Shown: positions 4,888 to 5,417 of the stretch, piece by piece
Numbering within the stretch: position 1 is the first letter of the stretch
Layout of the letters: the number at the start of each line of letters is the position of its first letter
Assembly (NCBI GenBank): GCA_018691945.1
Contig: JABHJJ010000189.1
Location: forward strand, 1 to 5,417
Direction: 5' to 3'
From: Candidatus Nitrosopelagicus sp.
Lineage (GTDB): Archaea; Thermoproteota; Nitrososphaeria; Nitrososphaerales; Nitrosopumilaceae
DNA length: 5,417 nucleotides
The notes under the pieces: model-generated
Told to the model about the DNA's origin: nothing
The model's database searches: none
The model's input: only the letters and a program-made list of their open reading frames with translations
Translations under genes and position numbers: made by a program

Positions 4888-5417
4888 TTAATCTTGAGTC
4901 AAGAATTCACTTTTTCCAAAATCTAAGGATAATTTCCTATCATCAATCCATCCACAATCCTTACACTTTACTGCATCTCGCATTTTCACAACTGTACCAT
5001 AACATTTTCTACATTTTGTGAATAATACTCCTAATTCTGGTGAATCGATAGTTGAATGAATAGTTCCATTGATATGGCTAATTATCTCTACTTTTACCAC
5101 ATCTTTAGCCAATGCAACATTCTTTTTTCTAAGGTGTCTTGTAACACAAACACATTCTAAATCTGAATTTGCTTTTTTACCATTGACAAATTTTATCATT
5201 ATAGCAATCATTGATGGTAAATTTGCCTCTACAACGCCTATGATAATATCGCCTACTTTTGGAACTGTAATTTGCTTCTGTCTTTCTATTGATGCTAATC
5301 TTTCAGTAGAATCTAGACGAATTTCTCCAATTGCAGTGGCTCTAATTGAATCCTCATCCTCAAATGTATTTTCACCAGGCAAATATTCTTCAATTAATGC
5401 AATCTTCTCACCAGGAA
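4888..5417 (-). CDS. csl4: Exosome subunit Csl4 (5' end off window)
   Basis: Csl4 is an RNA-binding cap subunit of the archaeal exosome. It sits on the Rrp41-Rrp42 ring and helps recruit substrates and DnaG. The visible 175 residues cover almost the whole protein. The N-terminal domain starts PGEKIALIEEYLPGENTFED, matching the family's usual opening (PGD..A..EE..PG..TYE). A central S1 RNA-binding domain follows, at about residues 53-116 of the visible part (VGDIIIGVVE onward). A C-terminal zinc ribbon has four cysteines in a C-x2-C-x12-C-x2-C pattern (CRKC...CKDC, about residues 135-154). A TTG at 5382 could be mistaken for the start, but the frame stays open and homologous upstream to the right edge, so the true start is beyond 5417, probably only a few codons away. 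The last two bases at the edge belong to an incomplete codon. Its stop lies one base before the pheA ATG. Confidence 0.93.
   Translation of the reverse strand, partial: PGEKIALIEEYLPGENTFEDEDSIRATAIGEIRLDSTERLASIERQKQITVPKVGDIIIGVVEANLPSMIAIMIKFVNGKKANSDLECVCVTRHLRKKNVALAKDVVKVEIISHINGTIHSTIDSPELGVLFTKCRKCYGTVVKMRDAVKCKDCGWIDDRKLSLDFGKSEFLTQD

Noticed and set aside
5380..5382. TTG at 5382 as the Csl4 start
   Set aside because: The frame is open to the window edge, and the upstream residues (PGEKIALIEEY) match the conserved Csl4 opening, so this TTG is an internal Leu codon.
1..5417. Search for RNA genes, CRISPR arrays, insertion sequences, attachment sites and toxin-antitoxin pairs
   Set aside because: No tRNA-like cloverleaf, spaced direct repeats, terminal inverted repeats or transposase motifs were seen, and the gaps between genes are at most about 36 bases.

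Overview
The window looks like a piece of an ammonia-oxidising archaeon of the Nitrosopumilaceae type (Thaumarchaeota/Nitrososphaerota). The DNA is AT-rich and densely coding. It carries an archaeal exosome subunit (Csl4) and the archaeal pterin enzyme MptE. Several genes have a T/A-rich TATA-like element about 26 bases upstream of the start codon with no room for a leader, as in leaderless archaeal transcripts. The genus assignment is inference from gene content and protein character; no database search was possible.

Layout from left to right. (1) Positions 1-416, minus strand: the 5' part of an unrecognised protein with a helical N-terminus, running off the left edge and preceded by its own TATA-like box. 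(2) 453-1190, minus: MptE-type 6-hydroxymethyl-7,8-dihydropterin pyrophosphokinase. (3) 1224-2102, plus: a dihydropteroate synthase family enzyme, divergent from mptE, which would use MptE's product. Only 33 bases separate the two start codons. (4) 2133-3569, plus: IMP dehydrogenase with a CBS-domain pair, starting at a TTG behind a strong Shine-Dalgarno sequence. (5) 3604-4074, plus: a small unrecognised protein with two membrane segments. (6) 4071-4886, minus: prephenate dehydratase with an ACT domain, overlapping gene 5 tail-to-tail by four bases. (7) 4888 to the right edge, minus: exosome subunit Csl4, open at its 5' end and one base upstream of pheA.

The genes are mainly housekeeping: pterin cofactor synthesis (mptE and the DHPS homologue), guanine nucleotide synthesis (guaB), phenylalanine synthesis (pheA) and RNA decay (csl4). 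No RNA genes, mobile elements or CRISPR arrays are visible, and no intergenic stretch exceeds 40 bases.

I see no obvious new multi-gene system. The points most worth a second look are: the very compact mptE/DHPS divergent region, where both start codons lie in an identical 9-base inverted repeat; a DHPS homologue that lacks two arginines typical of bacterial enzymes, which may reflect a methanopterin-type substrate; an IMP dehydrogenase whose flap lacks a recognisable Arg-Tyr dyad; and two lineage-type proteins of unknown function.
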